A stretch of DNA of 64,000 nucleotides from Oxalobacteraceae bacterium (GCA_947374865.1 CANCDR010000001.1:310001-374000), one strand, 5' to 3'. Positions 47,020-58,265 are shown, counted from the first letter of the stretch. The notes: generated by a model from the sequence alone, not told the origin. Numbers and translations: made by a program.

Positions 47020-48234
47020 TCAGGCAGTTTCTGCCAGATGCATCTTGTTTGCCGGCGGTTTGCTGGTCTGGCCGAAGAAGGCAATCACCTCTTCGCGATG
47101 GGCCATGGCATCGCGCAAGCCCAAGGCGATCAGTTCGCGGGTATAGCTCGACTCGAACAATAAATAGGAGGCCAGCGCGGCACCACGCGCCTCGGTGGCA
47201 CCCACACCACCCAGCAAGAGGCGAACGGGTGGAGGCAGACTTTGCACATGCTGGCTGGCGATATCGTCGAGGCGCTCACTCGGTGCAATGATCAGCATGT
47301 CGATCGGGCGCAAAGCGGTCCTGGCGCGCTGTTCGTCTGACAGAACCGACAGGGTTAGATTGATCCGGTTCATCCGTTCGATATCGACTGCCAAGCTATC
47401 AAGGAAAATGCTCGACATGGCGTGACCGGTAATCTGCGCCAGACTCGGATACTGCGCCTGCGGTCGGGCTTGGGCGGGCGGCTCGAACAGGCGTCCGGCA
47501 CCGATCACCAGTACCCGGTCTGCACCCAAGTGAATGGCTGGCGAAATCGGTGCGAGCTGGCGCATGGAGCCATCGCCAAAATATTCCTCGCGCCCCTGAC
47601 GCGCAAGCGACATGGCCGGAAAAATCAGCGGGATCGCTGACGAGGCGAGTAAATGGTCAATGCCAATTTGTGTGCGCAAGGCCAGTCGTTGGGTGCGCAC
47701 CCAAGGTTCAATGCTGGCCATCGACTGAAAAAAAGTCACATGGTCACCGGCGGTGTAGGACGATGCGGTCACGGCCAACGCATGCAAGTTGCCATTACTA
47801 AGGGCAGATTCGAGGTGGCTGAAATTGAGCATGCGTGTGAGCAGTTCGGCGAGCGGCGAATTATCCAGCAGCGAATTCGGCGGATTGGCGCGCCAGCTGC
47901 GCAGTAACCAGCCAAACGAGAGTACCGAGAGCCATTTGGCGCCCGAGCGCAGCACGCCCAAGGAATCGGCACGGTAGACCTGTTCGACCGAAAAATTTTC
48001 CCAGACCTTTAGAAGCCCGGCTAAACCATCGCCAAAATGGTCGGCGCTGCAGGCTAAGGCGGTAGCGTTAATGGCACCAGCGGAGGTGCCGCAGATGATT
48101 TGATAGGGATTTTCTGCCGCCGGCATGCCGTTTTCGCGTAGCAGTTCAGACACGCCTTGCAATACGCCGACCTGATAAGCAGCGCGTGCACCGCCGCCAC
48201 TGAGCACTAAACCAATTTTATTTTTTTGTCCCAT
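47020..48234 (-). CDS. patatin-like phospholipase
   Basis: A 404-residue esterase with the Ser-Asp dyad. The oxyanion loop is [17 protein letters not shown] (glycine-rich), the nucleophile is in [11 protein letters not shown], and the Asp is in [13 protein letters not shown]. It would hydrolyse acyl lipids; bacterial members include RssA-like and ExoU-like types. There is no signal peptide, so it is cytosolic or membrane-peripheral. A C-terminal region of about 150 residues is beyond the minimal fold. Single gene on minus, 69 bp from the SDR gene stop. Confidence 0.9.
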   Translation of the reverse strand: MGQKNKIGLVLSGGGARAAYQVGVLQGVSELLRENGMPAAENPYQIICGTSAGAINATALACSADHFGDGLAGLLKVWENFSVEQVYRADSLGVLRSGAKWLSVLSFGWLLRSWRANPPNSLLDNSPLAELLTRMLNFSHLESALSNGNLHALAVTASSYTAGDHVTFFQSMASIEPWVRTQRLALRTQIGIDHLLASSAIPLIFPAMSLARQGREEYFGDGSMRQLAPISPAIHLGADRVLVIGAGRLFEPPAQARPQAQYPSLAQITGHAMSSIFLDSLAVDIERMNRINLTLSVLSDEQRARTALRPIDMLIIAPSERLDDIASQHVQSLPPPVRLLLGGVGATEARGAALASYLLFESSYTRELIALGLRDAMAHREEVIAFFGQTSKPPANKMHLAETA

Positions 48235-48303
48235 ATGGAAAGATTAACAGGGACGGCGTGTCTTGCGGTGCGTTTCACGACGCAACATTGAAAAAATCTC
48301 ACA

Positions 48304-49062
48304 CTATTTGGCCGCCATGCGAATCGCTCCGTCCAGGCGAATCGTTTCGCCATTGAGCATGACATTCTCAAGAATGCTTTTGACCAGACTGGCGTATTCC
48401 GAGGGCCGCCCAAGACGCGGCGGAAACGGCACCATCGCGCCCAGCGCTGTCTGCACCTCCTGCGGCATACCGAGCAACATGGGGGTCTCGAAAATGCCCG
48501 GCGCGATCGTCATGACGCGGATTGCATTGCGTGACAAATCACGCGCCATCGGCAAGGTCATGCCCGCCACGGCCGCCTTGGAAGCGCCATAGGCGACCTG
48601 CCCCATCTGTCCGTCGAAAGCCGCCACCGAGGCGGTATTAATAATTACCCCGCGCTCCATGTCGGCCGTTGGCGCATTATTGGCCATCGCCGCGGCCGCC
48701 AGACGCGCCATGTTAAAAGTGCCGATCAGATTAATGTTGATAGTGCGAATAAAGCTGTCGAGCGGGTGCGGGCCTTCCTTACCGAGGGTTTTGATTGCCG
48801 GCGCAACGCCGGCACAGTTAATCAGACCGCGCAGCGTGCCCAAGGCAGTGGCGGTCTGGATGACCGACTGGGCGTCGGCTTCCGAGCAGACATCGCATGT
48901 AACAAAGACCCCTTTGAGTTCGGCCGCCAGCGCTTGACCTGCAGCGACTTGCAGATCTGCCAGCACGACCGTGCCGCCATTCTCGGCGATCATGCGCGCT
49001 GTGGCTGCACCAAGTCCGGATGCGCCACCGGTGATAATGAAAACATTGTGGTGAATTTGCAT
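48304..49062 (-). CDS. short-chain dehydrogenase (3-hydroxyacyl-CoA type, HSD10-like)
   Basis: A 252-residue SDR. NAD site TGGASGLGAATA, the Asp in LADLQ selects NAD, NCAGVAPA, catalytic Ser in INTASVAAFDG, and YGASK (Tyr, Lys). The end APGIFETPMLLGMP is typical of the type-2 3-hydroxyacyl-CoA (2-methyl-3-hydroxybutyryl-CoA) dehydrogenases used in isoleucine and fatty-acid breakdown. I start at ATG 49062 (MQIHHNVFIITGG); the frame is open 29 codons upstream with no family match. Confidence 0.88.
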   Translation of the reverse strand: MQIHHNVFIITGGASGLGAATARMIAENGGTVVLADLQVAAGQALAAELKGVFVTCDVCSEADAQSVIQTATALGTLRGLINCAGVAPAIKTLGKEGPHPLDSFIRTININLIGTFNMARLAAAAMANNAPTADMERGVIINTASVAAFDGQMGQVAYGASKAAVAGMTLPMARDLSRNAIRVMTIAPGIFETPMLLGMPQEVQTALGAMVPFPPRLGRPSEYASLVKSILENVMLNGETIRLDGAIRMAAK

Positions 49063-49164
49063 GCCTGCTCCAAAAAAAATAAGATGGTTCGATAGCGTGA
49101 TGTGCCCGCTGTCGAACACACACTGCCTGCGCCAGATTGTAGCGAACATCGCGCTGCTGAAAAT

Positions 49165-49191
49165 AAAAAAGGCAGCCGAAGCTGCCTTTTT
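49165..49191 (-). terminator. terminator of hppA
   Basis: AAAAAGGCAGC, a four-base loop, GCTGCCTTTTTT, just past the hppA stop on minus. Confidence 0.9.
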
Positions 49192-49218
49192 ATCGAACGC
49201 ACATTGCTAAGCCATTGA

Positions 49219-51408
49219 TTACTTGGCCGCTGGTGCTGCTGCTGGTGCTGGAGCTGCCTCAGCCGGTGCAGTAGCTGGTGCCGCTGCAGCAGGTGCCTCG
49301 GCAGGTGCCGACTGTACCGCCGCCGGTGCCACGATCGCCGCTGGCGCCGGTGCATGTGCTGCACCGAGTTGCATACCCGTGACAGGCAATAAAGGCACCA
49401 GTAAGAGCGCGACAATATTGATGATCTTAATCAGCGGATTGACCGCCGGGCCCGCCGTATCCTTGTACGGATCGCCGACCGTATCACCGGTTACCGCAGC
49501 TTTATGCGCCTCAGAACCTTTACCGCCATGATAGCCGTCTTCAATATACTTTTTGGCGTTGTCCCATGCACCGCCGCCGGTGGTCATGGAGATCGCCACA
49601 AACAAGCCGGTAACGATCGCGCCCATCAGTAAGCCACCCAAGGCGGCAGGTCCGAGAATCAGGCCCACCAGGATCGGCACGATCACTGGTAACAGCGAAG
49701 GAATAATCATTTCCTTGATCGCGGCGGTGGTGAGCATGTCGACGGCTTTGTCATATTCTGGTTTTCCGGTACCGTCCATGATGCCCTTGATATCGCGGAA
49801 CTGACGACGTACTTCCACCACGACCGCACCTGCAGCGCGACCAACGGCTTCCATCGCCATCGCACCAAACAGGTAAGGAATCAGGCCGCCAATAAAGAGA
49901 CCGACGATGACCATCGGATTCGACAGATCAAAATCCGTATGCTTGCCCACGGCGTCCAGCGCATGGGTGTAGTCGGCAAACAGCACCAGCGCTGCCAGAC
50001 CGGCAGAGCCGATGGCATAGCCTTTGGTAACCGCCTTGGTGGTATTGCCCACTGCGTCCAGCGGATCAGTAATGGCACGCACCGATTCTGGCATGTGCGA
50101 CATTTCGGCGATACCGCCAGCGTTATCCGTGATCGGACCATAAGCATCGAGCGCGACAATAATGCCAGCCATCGACAACATGGACGTCGCGGCAATCGCG
50201 ATACCATACAGACCGCCCAATGCATACGACACCAGAATCGCCACACAGACAGCGAGCACCGGATAAGCCGTCGATTTCATCGACACACCCAGACCGGCGA
50301 TGATGTTGGTGCCGTGACCCGTCGTCGAAGCTTGCGCAATGTGTTGTACCGGTTTGAAATCGGTGCCGGTGTAATACTCGGTGATGTAGACCATCAGGCC
50401 GGTGAGGACGATACCGACGACGGTACAACCCATCATCGACATGCGCATGGCTTCTGGCATGAACTTCCAAGTCACGAGGGCAAAGCCGATCAGTGACAGA
50501 CCCGCTGCCCACCACAGACCGGTGTAGAGCGCCGACATGATTTTTTTGCCTGGCTGGGCCTTGACCATCGAACAGCCGACGATCGAGCCGACGATCGATA
50601 CCGCACCTAGCAATAGTGGATACAACACGGCCTGCGTTTCCATGCCAGTCAGTAGCAATGCGCCTAGCAGCATGGTGGCGATCAGCGTGACGACATAGGT
50701 CTCGAACAGATCGGCGGCCATACCGGCGCAGTCGCCCACATTGTCACCGACGTTATCGGCGATGACAGCTGGATTGCGTGGGTCATCTTCCGGAATACCG
50801 GCTTCGACTTTACCGACCAGATCAGCGCCGACGTCCGCACCCTTGGTGAAGATACCGCCGCCCAGACGCGCGAAGATGGAAATGAGCGAGGCACCAAAAG
50901 CCAGACCAATCAGCGGCTTGAGCAAATCATGCACCGATAAAGTCCCGCCAGCGCCGGTACTGGCAAGATACCAGTAGAACAGCGTGACGCCCAACAGGCC
51001 AAGTCCGACCACCAGCATGCCGGTAATCGCACCACCCTTGAAGGCGACGTCGAGTGCTTCGTTCATGCCTTTGGTGGCTGCCTGGGCAGTGCGCACATTG
51101 GCGCGCACCGAAACGTTCATGCCGATAAAACCGCAGGCACCAGATAACACAGCACCAAGCAGAAAACCGAGCGCCGTATTCATACCCAGCATGACCGCGA
51201 TCGCGATAAAGAGCACGACACCAACGATGGCGATCGTACGATATTGTCGCGCCAGATAGGCTGCCGCGCCAGTCTGAATCGCTGCGGCGATTTCCTGCAT
51301 GCGCGCATTACCGGCATCTTGTTTCAAGATCCAGCTGCGCGTCACCATGCCGTAAATAACGGCAATCAAGCCGCATGCTACGGCGAACCACAAGCCTACT
51401 GTTACCAT
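49219..51408 (-). CDS. hppA: K+-independent proton-pumping membrane pyrophosphatase
   Basis: A 729-residue integral enzyme with about 16 helices that couples PPi hydrolysis to H+ transport. Catalytic loops: [24 protein letters not shown] (around residue 208, in segments) and [12 protein letters not shown], later DNAGGIAEM and [15 protein letters not shown]. In GNTTKA the Lys is K458; K+-dependent enzymes have Ala there, so this is a K+-independent H+ pump. An Ala/Pro-rich tail of about 45 residues is outside the normal domain. The ATG at 51408 follows GGAGG; a GTG at 51423 also opens the frame. Confidence 0.96.
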   Translation of the reverse strand: MVTVGLWFAVACGLIAVIYGMVTRSWILKQDAGNARMQEIAAAIQTGAAAYLARQYRTIAIVGVVLFIAIAVMLGMNTALGFLLGAVLSGACGFIGMNVSVRANVRTAQAATKGMNEALDVAFKGGAITGMLVVGLGLLGVTLFYWYLASTGAGGTLSVHDLLKPLIGLAFGASLISIFARLGGGIFTKGADVGADLVGKVEAGIPEDDPRNPAVIADNVGDNVGDCAGMAADLFETYVVTLIATMLLGALLLTGMETQAVLYPLLLGAVSIVGSIVGCSMVKAQPGKKIMSALYTGLWWAAGLSLIGFALVTWKFMPEAMRMSMMGCTVVGIVLTGLMVYITEYYTGTDFKPVQHIAQASTTGHGTNIIAGLGVSMKSTAYPVLAVCVAILVSYALGGLYGIAIAATSMLSMAGIIVALDAYGPITDNAGGIAEMSHMPESVRAITDPLDAVGNTTKAVTKGYAIGSAGLAALVLFADYTHALDAVGKHTDFDLSNPMVIVGLFIGGLIPYLFGAMAMEAVGRAAGAVVVEVRRQFRDIKGIMDGTGKPEYDKAVDMLTTAAIKEMIIPSLLPVIVPILVGLILGPAALGGLLMGAIVTGLFVAISMTTGGGAWDNAKKYIEDGYHGGKGSEAHKAAVTGDTVGDPYKDTAGPAVNPLIKIINIVALLLVPLLPVTGMQLGAAHAPAPAAIVAPAAVQSAPAEAPAAAAPATAPAEAAPAPAAAPAAK

Positions 51409-51593
51409 CTTTGAATCCTCCACGTTATTTTTATTGCGACAATTTACAAAAACGACGAACTACGAAACACAGAAATAATCTGGATACACCAGCCATCCAG
51501 GCGATTGCATTGCTCGGGGTACAACGTACTGCAAAACTGATATGTCGCCCTATTAACGAAGGAGCATCGGGCAGACGCGGACAAAAAAAGTTT

Positions 51594-51619
51594 AAAAAAA
51601 AGCGGACACCGAAGTCCGC
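51594..51619 (-). terminator. terminator of adk
   Basis: GCGGAC arms around a six-base loop, followed on minus by a T run of eight or nine. Confidence 0.88.
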
Positions 51620-51625
51620 CTTTGA

Positions 51626-52318
<693 letters not shown>

Positions 52319-52452
52319 TCACCGAGACTTCAGCGCTCAGGCGCTGGAAAGTCAATGTCGGCTGTGTATTCTGTGTTTTACCATAAAAACTTTGCATGAA
52401 ACTTACCACAAAATCGCTGGAAAACCGCATTTTGCGACCGCGTTGACCCAAA

Positions 52453-53205
52453 TCAGTGCGTAAAAAGCTGACGTACGCGGGCCAAATCCTCGGGCGTATC
52501 GACCCCGGCGGCCGGAACGGATGCACTTAAATGGACCGCGATCGGATAGCCATGCCACAAAACGCGCAGCTGTTCCAAGGCCTCGATCTCTTCTAAAGGC
52601 GAGACCGCCAGTCCGGGAATCGTTTGTAAAAATGCATGGGAATAAGCATAAATGCCGATATGCCGCAGCGGCTTGGGTCCCGGTGGCATGTGCGTACGCG
52701 ATGCGGCGAAGCCGTCCCGATGCCAGGGAATGCTGGCGCGCGAAAAATACAGCGCCCTGCCGGCTTGATCAAGCACCACCTTGACCACATTCGGATTAAA
52801 CAGATCATCAACGTTGTCGATGACATGGGCTGCCGTGGCCATCGGCATGGCGGTGCTGATCAATGCTGCCGTAGCGGCGATGAGGGCCGGATCAATCAGT
52901 GGTTCATCACCCTGCACATTCACGACCACCGCATCGGCAGGCAGTCCGAGGGCTTGAGCGACTTCGGCAATCCGGTCGGTACCGCAGACATGATCGGCGC
53001 GCGTCATTTGCACCGCTACACCATGTTCGCGACAGGCCTGGGCGATGTCTTCGTGGTCGGTCGCCACGATCACTTGCAGAGCGCCCGACGCGCGGGCGCG
53101 TTCGGCAACGCGTACCACCATTGGTTTGCCGCCAATATCGGCCAACGGTTTATTGGGCAGCCGGGTAGAAGCCAGGCGGGCGGGAATGATGACGGTAAAG
53201 CTCAT
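52453..53205 (-). CDS. kdsB: 3-deoxy-manno-octulosonate cytidylyltransferase
   Basis: A 250-residue enzyme making CMP-Kdo from CTP and Kdo for lipid A-core LPS. Motifs: [24 protein letters not shown] at the N-terminus (in parts), [23 protein letters not shown] and [12 protein letters not shown]. Six bases after trm112 on minus. Confidence 0.97.
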   Translation of the reverse strand: MSFTVIIPARLASTRLPNKPLADIGGKPMVVRVAERARASGALQVIVATDHEDIAQACREHGVAVQMTRADHVCGTDRIAEVAQALGLPADAVVVNVQGDEPLIDPALIAATAALISTAMPMATAAHVIDNVDDLFNPNVVKVVLDQAGRALYFSRASIPWHRDGFAASRTHMPPGPKPLRHIGIYAYSHAFLQTIPGLAVSPLEEIEALEQLRVLWHGYPIAVHLSASVPAAGVDTPEDLARVRQLFTH

Positions 53206-53210
53206 GGACG

Positions 53211-53393
53211 TTATTGTGCGTTCGGGACGAGCGGCAGTTCACGCGCCTGATCGGCCCACATGATGGGCACGCCATCACGGATCGGAAAGGCTAGTTTGTC
53301 GGCGCGACAAATCAGTTCCTGGGATTTTTTGTCGTGCTCAAGTGGTCCCTTACAAAGGGGGCAGACGAGTATGTCAAGCAGTCGGGTATCCAC
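53211..53393 (-). CDS. Trm112-family zinc-ribbon-like small protein
   Basis: A 60-residue protein beginning with GTG at 53393 ([18 protein letters not shown]). The CPxCKG pair and a later single Cys ([19 protein letters not shown]) are those of the YcaR/Trm112 family. In E. coli YcaR is encoded between lpxK and kdsB, as here. It overlaps the lpxK stop by 20 nt. It may help methyltransferase or LPS-precursor enzymes; no function is proven. Confidence 0.92.
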   Translation of the reverse strand: MDTRLLDILVCPLCKGPLEHDKKSQELICRADKLAFPIRDGVPIMWADQARELPLVPNAQ

Positions 53394-54402
53394 GCAGTTT
53401 CTCCACTATTTGTTGGGCCAGGGCGGGCTCGATGCGCGCATCAACGGGCACGACCCACATACGCGGGTCGTTTTCAAGCGATCGGTTCTGCCGACATTTT
53501 ACTGCATCCTTTTCGGTGATCAGAATCTTGTCAGCTGACATCGCGGCAAAGGGATGATCCTCAAACGCGTAGTGATCCGCCAGTGGCAGTTCGTCAAACT
53601 GCAGACCAGCGTTTTTAAGCAGCGTAAAAAAGCGCGCCGGATTACCGATACCGGCAGCCGCCAGCAGCCGCTGACCGCTCAGGCTGGCGAGCGGCAAACG
53701 CTGGCTGGGGTCATTGAGCCGTTCGGCAGTATCGCCCACCAGCGTCATGGCAAAATTGCCCGCGCCGACAGGAACGTCCGTCCCGAGCGAATTGAACACA
53801 GAAAAATCGCGGCGGCGTGACAGCGGCTCACGCAAGGGTCCGGCCGGCAGCAGCCAGCCATTACCTGCACCCCGGGCATCGGTCAGGATAATTTCGATAT
53901 CCCGCGCGAGCGCCGTGTGCTGCAGGCCGTCGTCCGAAATAATTACATCCAGTTCGGGATGCTGATCCAAAAGCGCACGGGCGACTGCCGGCCTGTCACG
54001 TCCGACCATCATCGGCACGCCGGTGCGCTGTACGGTGAGCAAAGCTTCATCGCCGACTTCCGCGGCTAAAGAGGATGCCATCACCTGCCGCGGCGCCATG
54101 GCCGATGCGCCATAGCCACGGGCGATCACGCCGGGGCTAAAACCTGCCAGACGCAGCTGCGCGATCAGCCACAACACAAACGGCGTTTTACCTGTACCGC
54201 CGACGAACACATTGCCGACGACGATGACGGGCACAGCAACGCGGTGGATACGCAATACGCCCAGTCGATACAGTGTGCGGCGGCCGGCTGCGAGCAGGCC
54301 AAACAGCAGCGACAGTGGCCAGAGCAGACAGGCCAGTAGACCACGGCGGGTCCAAGCCTGTGTCAAATGCTGTGTGATATGCAGTGCCAGTCGGGATGCC
54401 AA
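53374..54402 (-). CDS. lpxK: tetraacyldisaccharide 4'-kinase
   Basis: A 342-residue inner-membrane kinase that phosphorylates the lipid A precursor at the 4' position. After a hydrophobic N-terminal segment comes [19 protein letters not shown] with Walker A, and [16 protein letters not shown] with the catalytic Asp pair, then ITEKDAVK. No ATG opens this frame; I choose the TTG at 54402, six bases after AAAGGA. A TTG at 54450 would add 16 residues. It is between exbD and trm112. Confidence 0.92.
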   Translation of the reverse strand: MASRLALHITQHLTQAWTRRGLLACLLWPLSLLFGLLAAGRRTLYRLGVLRIHRVAVPVIVVGNVFVGGTGKTPFVLWLIAQLRLAGFSPGVIARGYGASAMAPRQVMASSLAAEVGDEALLTVQRTGVPMMVGRDRPAVARALLDQHPELDVIISDDGLQHTALARDIEIILTDARGAGNGWLLPAGPLREPLSRRRDFSVFNSLGTDVPVGAGNFAMTLVGDTAERLNDPSQRLPLASLSGQRLLAAAGIGNPARFFTLLKNAGLQFDELPLADHYAFEDHPFAAMSADKILITEKDAVKCRQNRSLENDPRMWVVPVDARIEPALAQQIVEKLRGYPTA

Positions 54403-54468
54403 GGTCTGTCCTTTCACCCGCAGGCGATGCAGGTGGAGTCGGTCGGCCAAACTGTCAGCCCGGGCCGC

Positions 54469-54903
54469 TTATTTTTTAGCACTGGTCTGCGCAGCAAACG
54501 TGACGCGATCAAAGCCGGACTGGCGTGCAGCTTCCAATACATTGATCACGCTTTGGTGAGCGGCCGATGCGTCGGCGTTGATGATCACGACCGGTTCTTT
54601 GGCGGGTCCGCCTTTGGGACGGGCGGCGATTCTTAATTCTTCTGCCAGCGCAAAGGCATCAGCGGCGGCGACTGGCTGATTATTGATGGCATAACGGCCC
54701 TGGGCATCGACGGCGACATTGATCTCGAACGGTCTGTCGAGCGCTTTTTCGGCATCAGCAGTAGGCAAGGTGATTTGCAGCGCCGTAAATTTGCTGTAGC
54801 TGGTCGTCACCATCAGAAAAATCAGGATCACCAGTAATACGTCGATGAAGGGAATCAAATTGATTTCCGGATCTTCCCGTCCCCTGCCTTTACGAAAATT
54901 CAT
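54469..54903 (-). CDS. exbD: ExbD/TolR-family biopolymer transport protein
   Basis: A 144-residue protein with a short cytoplasmic N-terminus (MNFRKGRGREDPEINLIPFIDVLLVILIF in parts), a single helix with the critical Asp in IPFIDVLLV and a periplasmic domain ending near TFAAQTSAKK. With ExbB it forms the proton-driven motor that energises TonB. I start at ATG 54903, where the family begins; the frame is open further upstream. No tonB is in the window. Confidence 0.95.
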   Translation of the reverse strand: MNFRKGRGREDPEINLIPFIDVLLVILIFLMVTTSYSKFTALQITLPTADAEKALDRPFEINVAVDAQGRYAINNQPVAAADAFALAEELRIAARPKGGPAKEPVVIINADASAAHQSVINVLEAARQSGFDRVTFAAQTSAKK

Positions 54904-54913
54904 CTGCTCGGCC

Positions 54914-55519
54914 CTATTTACGTGCGCTGTGCACGCTATCGACAAATTTCACTGCCTGCTGCTCCATGTCGATAATAAAGCCATCGACGAGAGCGCGGAA
55001 GTGGCGATAAAACACCAGCGCCGGCATGGCGATCGCCAAGCCAAAGCCGGTATTGTAGAGCGCGACCGAAATACCGTGCGCCAGCTCGGCCGGATTACTG
55101 CCCGACGCATTTTGCGCGCCAAAAATTTCAATCATGCCGACCACGGTACCAAACAGACCCATGAGCGGCGCGAGAGTAGCGATGGTGCCCAAAGTCGTCA
55201 AAAATCGCTCGAGCTGATGGGCTGCCCCGCGCCCGGCTTCTTCGATCGCCTCTTTCATGACCTCACGCGGCGCAGAAATATTACGCAGACCGGCCGCCAG
55301 CACTCGGCCCAGGGCTGAATTCTGTTCCAGTTCGGTGAGCACATCGGCGGTGATTTTTCCGCTGTGATAAACACGGATCACCTCATCGAGCAGCTTGGGC
55401 GGCAGTACTTGCGCGCGCCGCAGGCTGATCAGGCGCTCAATAATTAAACTTAATGCAACAGCTGAAGCGATCAGCAATAGCCAGATAGGCCAGCCTGCGG
55501 CCTGAATAATCGATAACAA
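54914..55519 (-). CDS. exbB: ExbB/TolQ/MotA-family proton channel protein
   Basis: A 201-residue membrane protein with three helices: GWPIWLLLIASAVALSLIIERL, FLTTLGTIATLAPLMGLFGTVVGMI (family signature) and SVALYNTGFGLAIAMPALVFY. There is no ATG; the TTG at 55519 has AGGAG six bases upstream and gives the usual start (LLSIIQAAGWPIW). A TTG at 55543 is in frame upstream. Ten bases before exbD, first gene of exbB–exbD–lpxK–trm112–kdsB–adk. Confidence 0.94.
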   Translation of the reverse strand: MLSIIQAAGWPIWLLLIASAVALSLIIERLISLRRAQVLPPKLLDEVIRVYHSGKITADVLTELEQNSALGRVLAAGLRNISAPREVMKEAIEEAGRGAAHQLERFLTTLGTIATLAPLMGLFGTVVGMIEIFGAQNASGSNPAELAHGISVALYNTGFGLAIAMPALVFYRHFRALVDGFIIDMEQQAVKFVDSVHSARK

Positions 55520-55674
55520 TGCCTGCTCCTGGTGTTGGTTCAATCGAATGGATGCGGAAATGTACCGTGTTGCGCCGCGATGAGCAAGGGCTACTGCTGT
55601 GGCGCAAAAAAAATGCGCCCTGCCTTATAACAAACTACGCGCGCGCATGTGTGTACCCGCTCAATAGTGTTTGT

Positions 55675-55716
55675 TTGATCTGGATCATTCTTTGAAAGCA
55701 TTAAGGCCGCTAGTCT
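55675..55716 (+). promoter_or_regulatory. FNR/ANR-type box with class II promoter geometry before uspA
   Basis: TTGAT-CTGG-ATCAT (55675–55688) differs from the FNR consensus TTGAT-N4-ATCAA at the last base. A −10-like TAGTCT (55711–55716) would start transcription near 55723, putting the box centre about 41.5 bases upstream, the usual class II activator position. Confidence 0.6.
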
Positions 55717-55754
55717 GCACTCTGCACACACTATTTCACCAAGGGAGAATCCTC

Positions 55755-56192
55755 ATGTTCGACAATATTCTGGTACCGACTGATGGCTCAGACCTGTCCG
55801 AAAAAGCGGTCAAGGCGGCGATTCGTTTTGCCAGCATCAATGGCAGCAAACTCGTCGCTATTTCAGTCGTCGAGCCCTACCCGATCGCGGTGGTTTCTGA
55901 AGCCATCGTCCTGCCCGACCTGGACCAGTACGAACAACAGAAACGCGAACTGGCGGAACAGGTGCTCAAAGCCGTGGCAGACGATGCCAAAGAGCTGGGG
56001 GTCACCTGCGAAACCCGCGTCGCCGTTTCGTTTAGTCCCTACGAAGAAATCATCAAAGCCGCAAAATCCTGCAACTGCGACGCCATTTTCATGGCCTCGC
56101 ACGGACGCAAGGGACTCAACAAACTCTTCCTCGGCAGTGAGACACAAAAAGTCCTGGCGCATACGACGATACCGGTAATGGTGTTCCGTTGA
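55755..56192 (+). CDS. universal stress protein, ATP-binding type
   Basis: A 145-residue UspA-fold protein. MFDNILVPTDGSDLSEKAV starts the domain (ATG 55755 behind GGGAGAATCC), and GRKGLNKLFLGSETQKVL fits the ATP-binding G-x2-G-x9-G-(S/T) pattern, followed by TTIPVMVFR. Usp proteins bind ATP and support survival under stress, including low oxygen; the FNR-type box agrees with that. The upstream frame is open but not used. Confidence 0.92.
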   Translation: MFDNILVPTDGSDLSEKAVKAAIRFASINGSKLVAISVVEPYPIAVVSEAIVLPDLDQYEQQKRELAEQVLKAVADDAKELGVTCETRVAVSFSPYEEIIKAAKSCNCDAIFMASHGRKGLNKLFLGSETQKVLAHTTIPVMVFR

Positions 56193-56279
56193 TTTGATTA
56201 AATAGTGGAGATTACGCGCGCTTAGTGCAATGCTTAGTGCTGCGCCCAGTGCAGCGCTTACGCCGCTCTTAGTGCCTGG

Positions 56280-56314
56280 ATGGGGTTCCGCTGTGTGTCA
56301 CATCGGAACCCCAT
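56280..56314. other. perfect 11-bp inverted repeat, possible terminator
   Basis: ATGGGGTTCCG and CGGAACCCCAT with a 13-base loop, between the convergent uspA and MFS genes. No clear T-tract follows, so its termination role is uncertain. Confidence 0.6.
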
Positions 56315-56346
56315 TGATTTAGTGGCGCGCACTCTGCATACCATCT

Positions 56347-57594
56347 TTAATGCAAGGCTTCTTCCTTCCAACTGCGCCTCTTTATTCCAGGGATATTCTC
56401 AAAAAATAGAAACCAGAGATAACTCATGCAGGAGAAAAAGAAGAGGATATAAAAAGAGACCTGATACGCCACTGTTAAATGATGCCCGCCTTGCTTAATT
56501 ACCGCAATAATTAAACCTACGCCCCATTGGGCGACAAAAACACCTAAAAATAAAAGAAAATTGAAGAACGCGATGGCGCGTCCAGCCTGATGGGATTCAA
56601 AGTGTTGACCAACGAAAGGATGCGTTAGCGCCAGCACGCTCGATGCCACGCAGTATGCAGCGAAATACGGCCAGCTTGCCTCTTTTCCCATGATGGGAAT
56701 ACATAACAAACTCAGTAAGCTCAATGGCAAAACAATCTTTAATGCCCCTTCTGCACCACGCTTGGATTTAATAATTTTTGCAGAAAAAAATCCCAGTGCC
56801 ATAAAGACAAAAAGCATAATCAGGTTCATCCAAAACAAACCCGTCGCAGCGTCATCAGCTGAAAGTAACACCACGTTGGTGAACCAGGGACCTGCCCAGA
56901 GCGTTTGCACTGCGACCAAAATGGCATAGTTAAAAAAACCCAGGGGACCAATTTTCCAGATATGTCTGCTTTTTATAATTTCACCATAAGACAAGAACCA
57001 CTGAACACTGGACTTGGCCGATACGTTCGCTTGAGGAACCCAAATGACGATTGCAACAATGATGGCTATAAAAAGCAAAGCGACCAGAGAGAACATGATT
57101 CGCCAACCAACGATCGTAGCGGCACTTTGGGCCGGTAATGTTGCGACCAACAAGCCGAATGCGCCTGCCATGAGCATCCACAAATTGATCTGCTGTTGCT
57201 GCGCTGGATTCAACCACAGTCGTGCGGCCGTCAAGGGTGCGATCAAGCATGCACTGACCCCGGCACCGCAAAGAAAACGCGCCGCCAGCAGTTCGGACAT
57301 TGACTGCGCAGCACTAAATAACTGACTACCGATTACGGCCATCACCAATGAGACTGCCATCACCCGCTTTGGACCAAAACGATCCAGCCATGCCCCCATC
57401 GGCAATTGCATAAAAGCGAAGCCAAAAAAATACGCCCCGCCCAACAGTCCGAGTTCGTTGGGCGTTAAGTTAAATTCTTGAACAAAGTAAGGGGATAATG
57501 CAGCAGTGATCCCCCGTAGGGAAGATGATAAAAGGTAGGCGCTACCGAAAAGTAAAAATAGGGACTTCAGGTTAGGTGGAGACATTGCAATCAT
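56347..57594 (-). CDS. MFS transporter
   Basis: A 415-residue, twelve-helix major facilitator transporter. MFS cues are the A-motif-like GAWLDRFGPKRVMAVSL between helices 2 and 3, and a long central loop. It has no specific substrate motif; members of the NarK- and sugar-phosphate types share only general features. The gene region is richer in A and T than its neighbours, which could mean recent acquisition. The ATG at 57594 follows GGGAGCG. A second ATG at 57585 is possible. Confidence 0.88.
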   Translation of the reverse strand: MIAMSPPNLKSLFLLFGSAYLLSSSLRGITAALSPYFVQEFNLTPNELGLLGGAYFFGFAFMQLPMGAWLDRFGPKRVMAVSLVMAVIGSQLFSAAQSMSELLAARFLCGAGVSACLIAPLTAARLWLNPAQQQQINLWMLMAGAFGLLVATLPAQSAATIVGWRIMFSLVALLFIAIIVAIVIWVPQANVSAKSSVQWFLSYGEIIKSRHIWKIGPLGFFNYAILVAVQTLWAGPWFTNVVLLSADDAATGLFWMNLIMLFVFMALGFFSAKIIKSKRGAEGALKIVLPLSLLSLLCIPIMGKEASWPYFAAYCVASSVLALTHPFVGQHFESHQAGRAIAFFNFLLFLGVFVAQWGVGLIIAVIKQGGHHLTVAYQVSFYILFFFSCMSYLWFLFFENIPGIKRRSWKEEALH

Positions 57595-57781
57595 TAAACT
57601 TCGCTCCCTAAACTGTGGTCATTTGCGAATTTTTATTGTGATGCAAAATTTTATATTTAGCGACTGCATTTGCGATCGTTTTTCCAATTGTCGTTTTTTT
57701 AAATTTTGCGTCAGCTATTTATTTCCACATAATTTCTGGCTACTCTCACTATTATTGTGATCTACAGAGAGGAAGCGTGTA

Positions 57782-58186
57782 ATGCATACAGAAGAAAATT
57801 CCCCTGAAATAGTCGTCCAGCGACAGCTCGATGCTTTTAACGCGAGGAATATGGACGCCTGGCTTGCTACCTACGCACACGATGCGCGGCAGTTCGAACT
57901 GGCCGGTCACCTGCTTGCGGAGGGTCGCGATGCCATTCGCGCGCGTAGCGCCGAACGATTTACTGAACCGAATCTTTACGCACGCCTGATTAATCGCAAA
58001 GTAATGGGTCAGATCGTGATCGACCATGAAGTGGTCACGCGCACCTTTCCGGAAGGTCCGGGCAAAATTGAATTGGTATGTATTTATGTGCTGGAAAATG
58101 CACAGATTCAGTCTGCGACTTTTCACTTTGGGGAAAAAATTATTGATCCTCCTTCGACTTTTTCACCGAAACTTTCATCGCCATAG
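57782..58186 (+). CDS. SnoaL-like (NTF2-fold) protein
   Basis: A 134-residue cone-fold protein: VVQRQLDAFNARNMDAWLATYAHDA (helix-rich N-terminus, in parts), EGRDAIRARSAERFTEP and a beta sheet ending ELVCIYVLENAQI. SnoaL-like/DUF4440 proteins include small enzymes and binders; no catalytic residue is assignable. GAGGAAG precedes the ATG. Divergent from the MFS gene over 187 bp. Confidence 0.82.
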   Translation: MHTEENSPEIVVQRQLDAFNARNMDAWLATYAHDARQFELAGHLLAEGRDAIRARSAERFTEPNLYARLINRKVMGQIVIDHEVVTRTFPEGPGKIELVCIYVLENAQIQSATFHFGEKIIDPPSTFSPKLSSP

Positions 58187-58265
58187 TAATGGGGCTTGAC
58201 CGCTAAACTATGAGGCTTTGCAGGCTAGGCTTTAAGCTTGACAGACAATGCATAGAAAATAGGAT

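Noticed and set aside
52899-53168. 89-codon plus-strand frame opposite kdsB
   Set aside because: Antisense to KdsB catalytic motifs, with Arg/Pro-rich composition typical of shadow frames.
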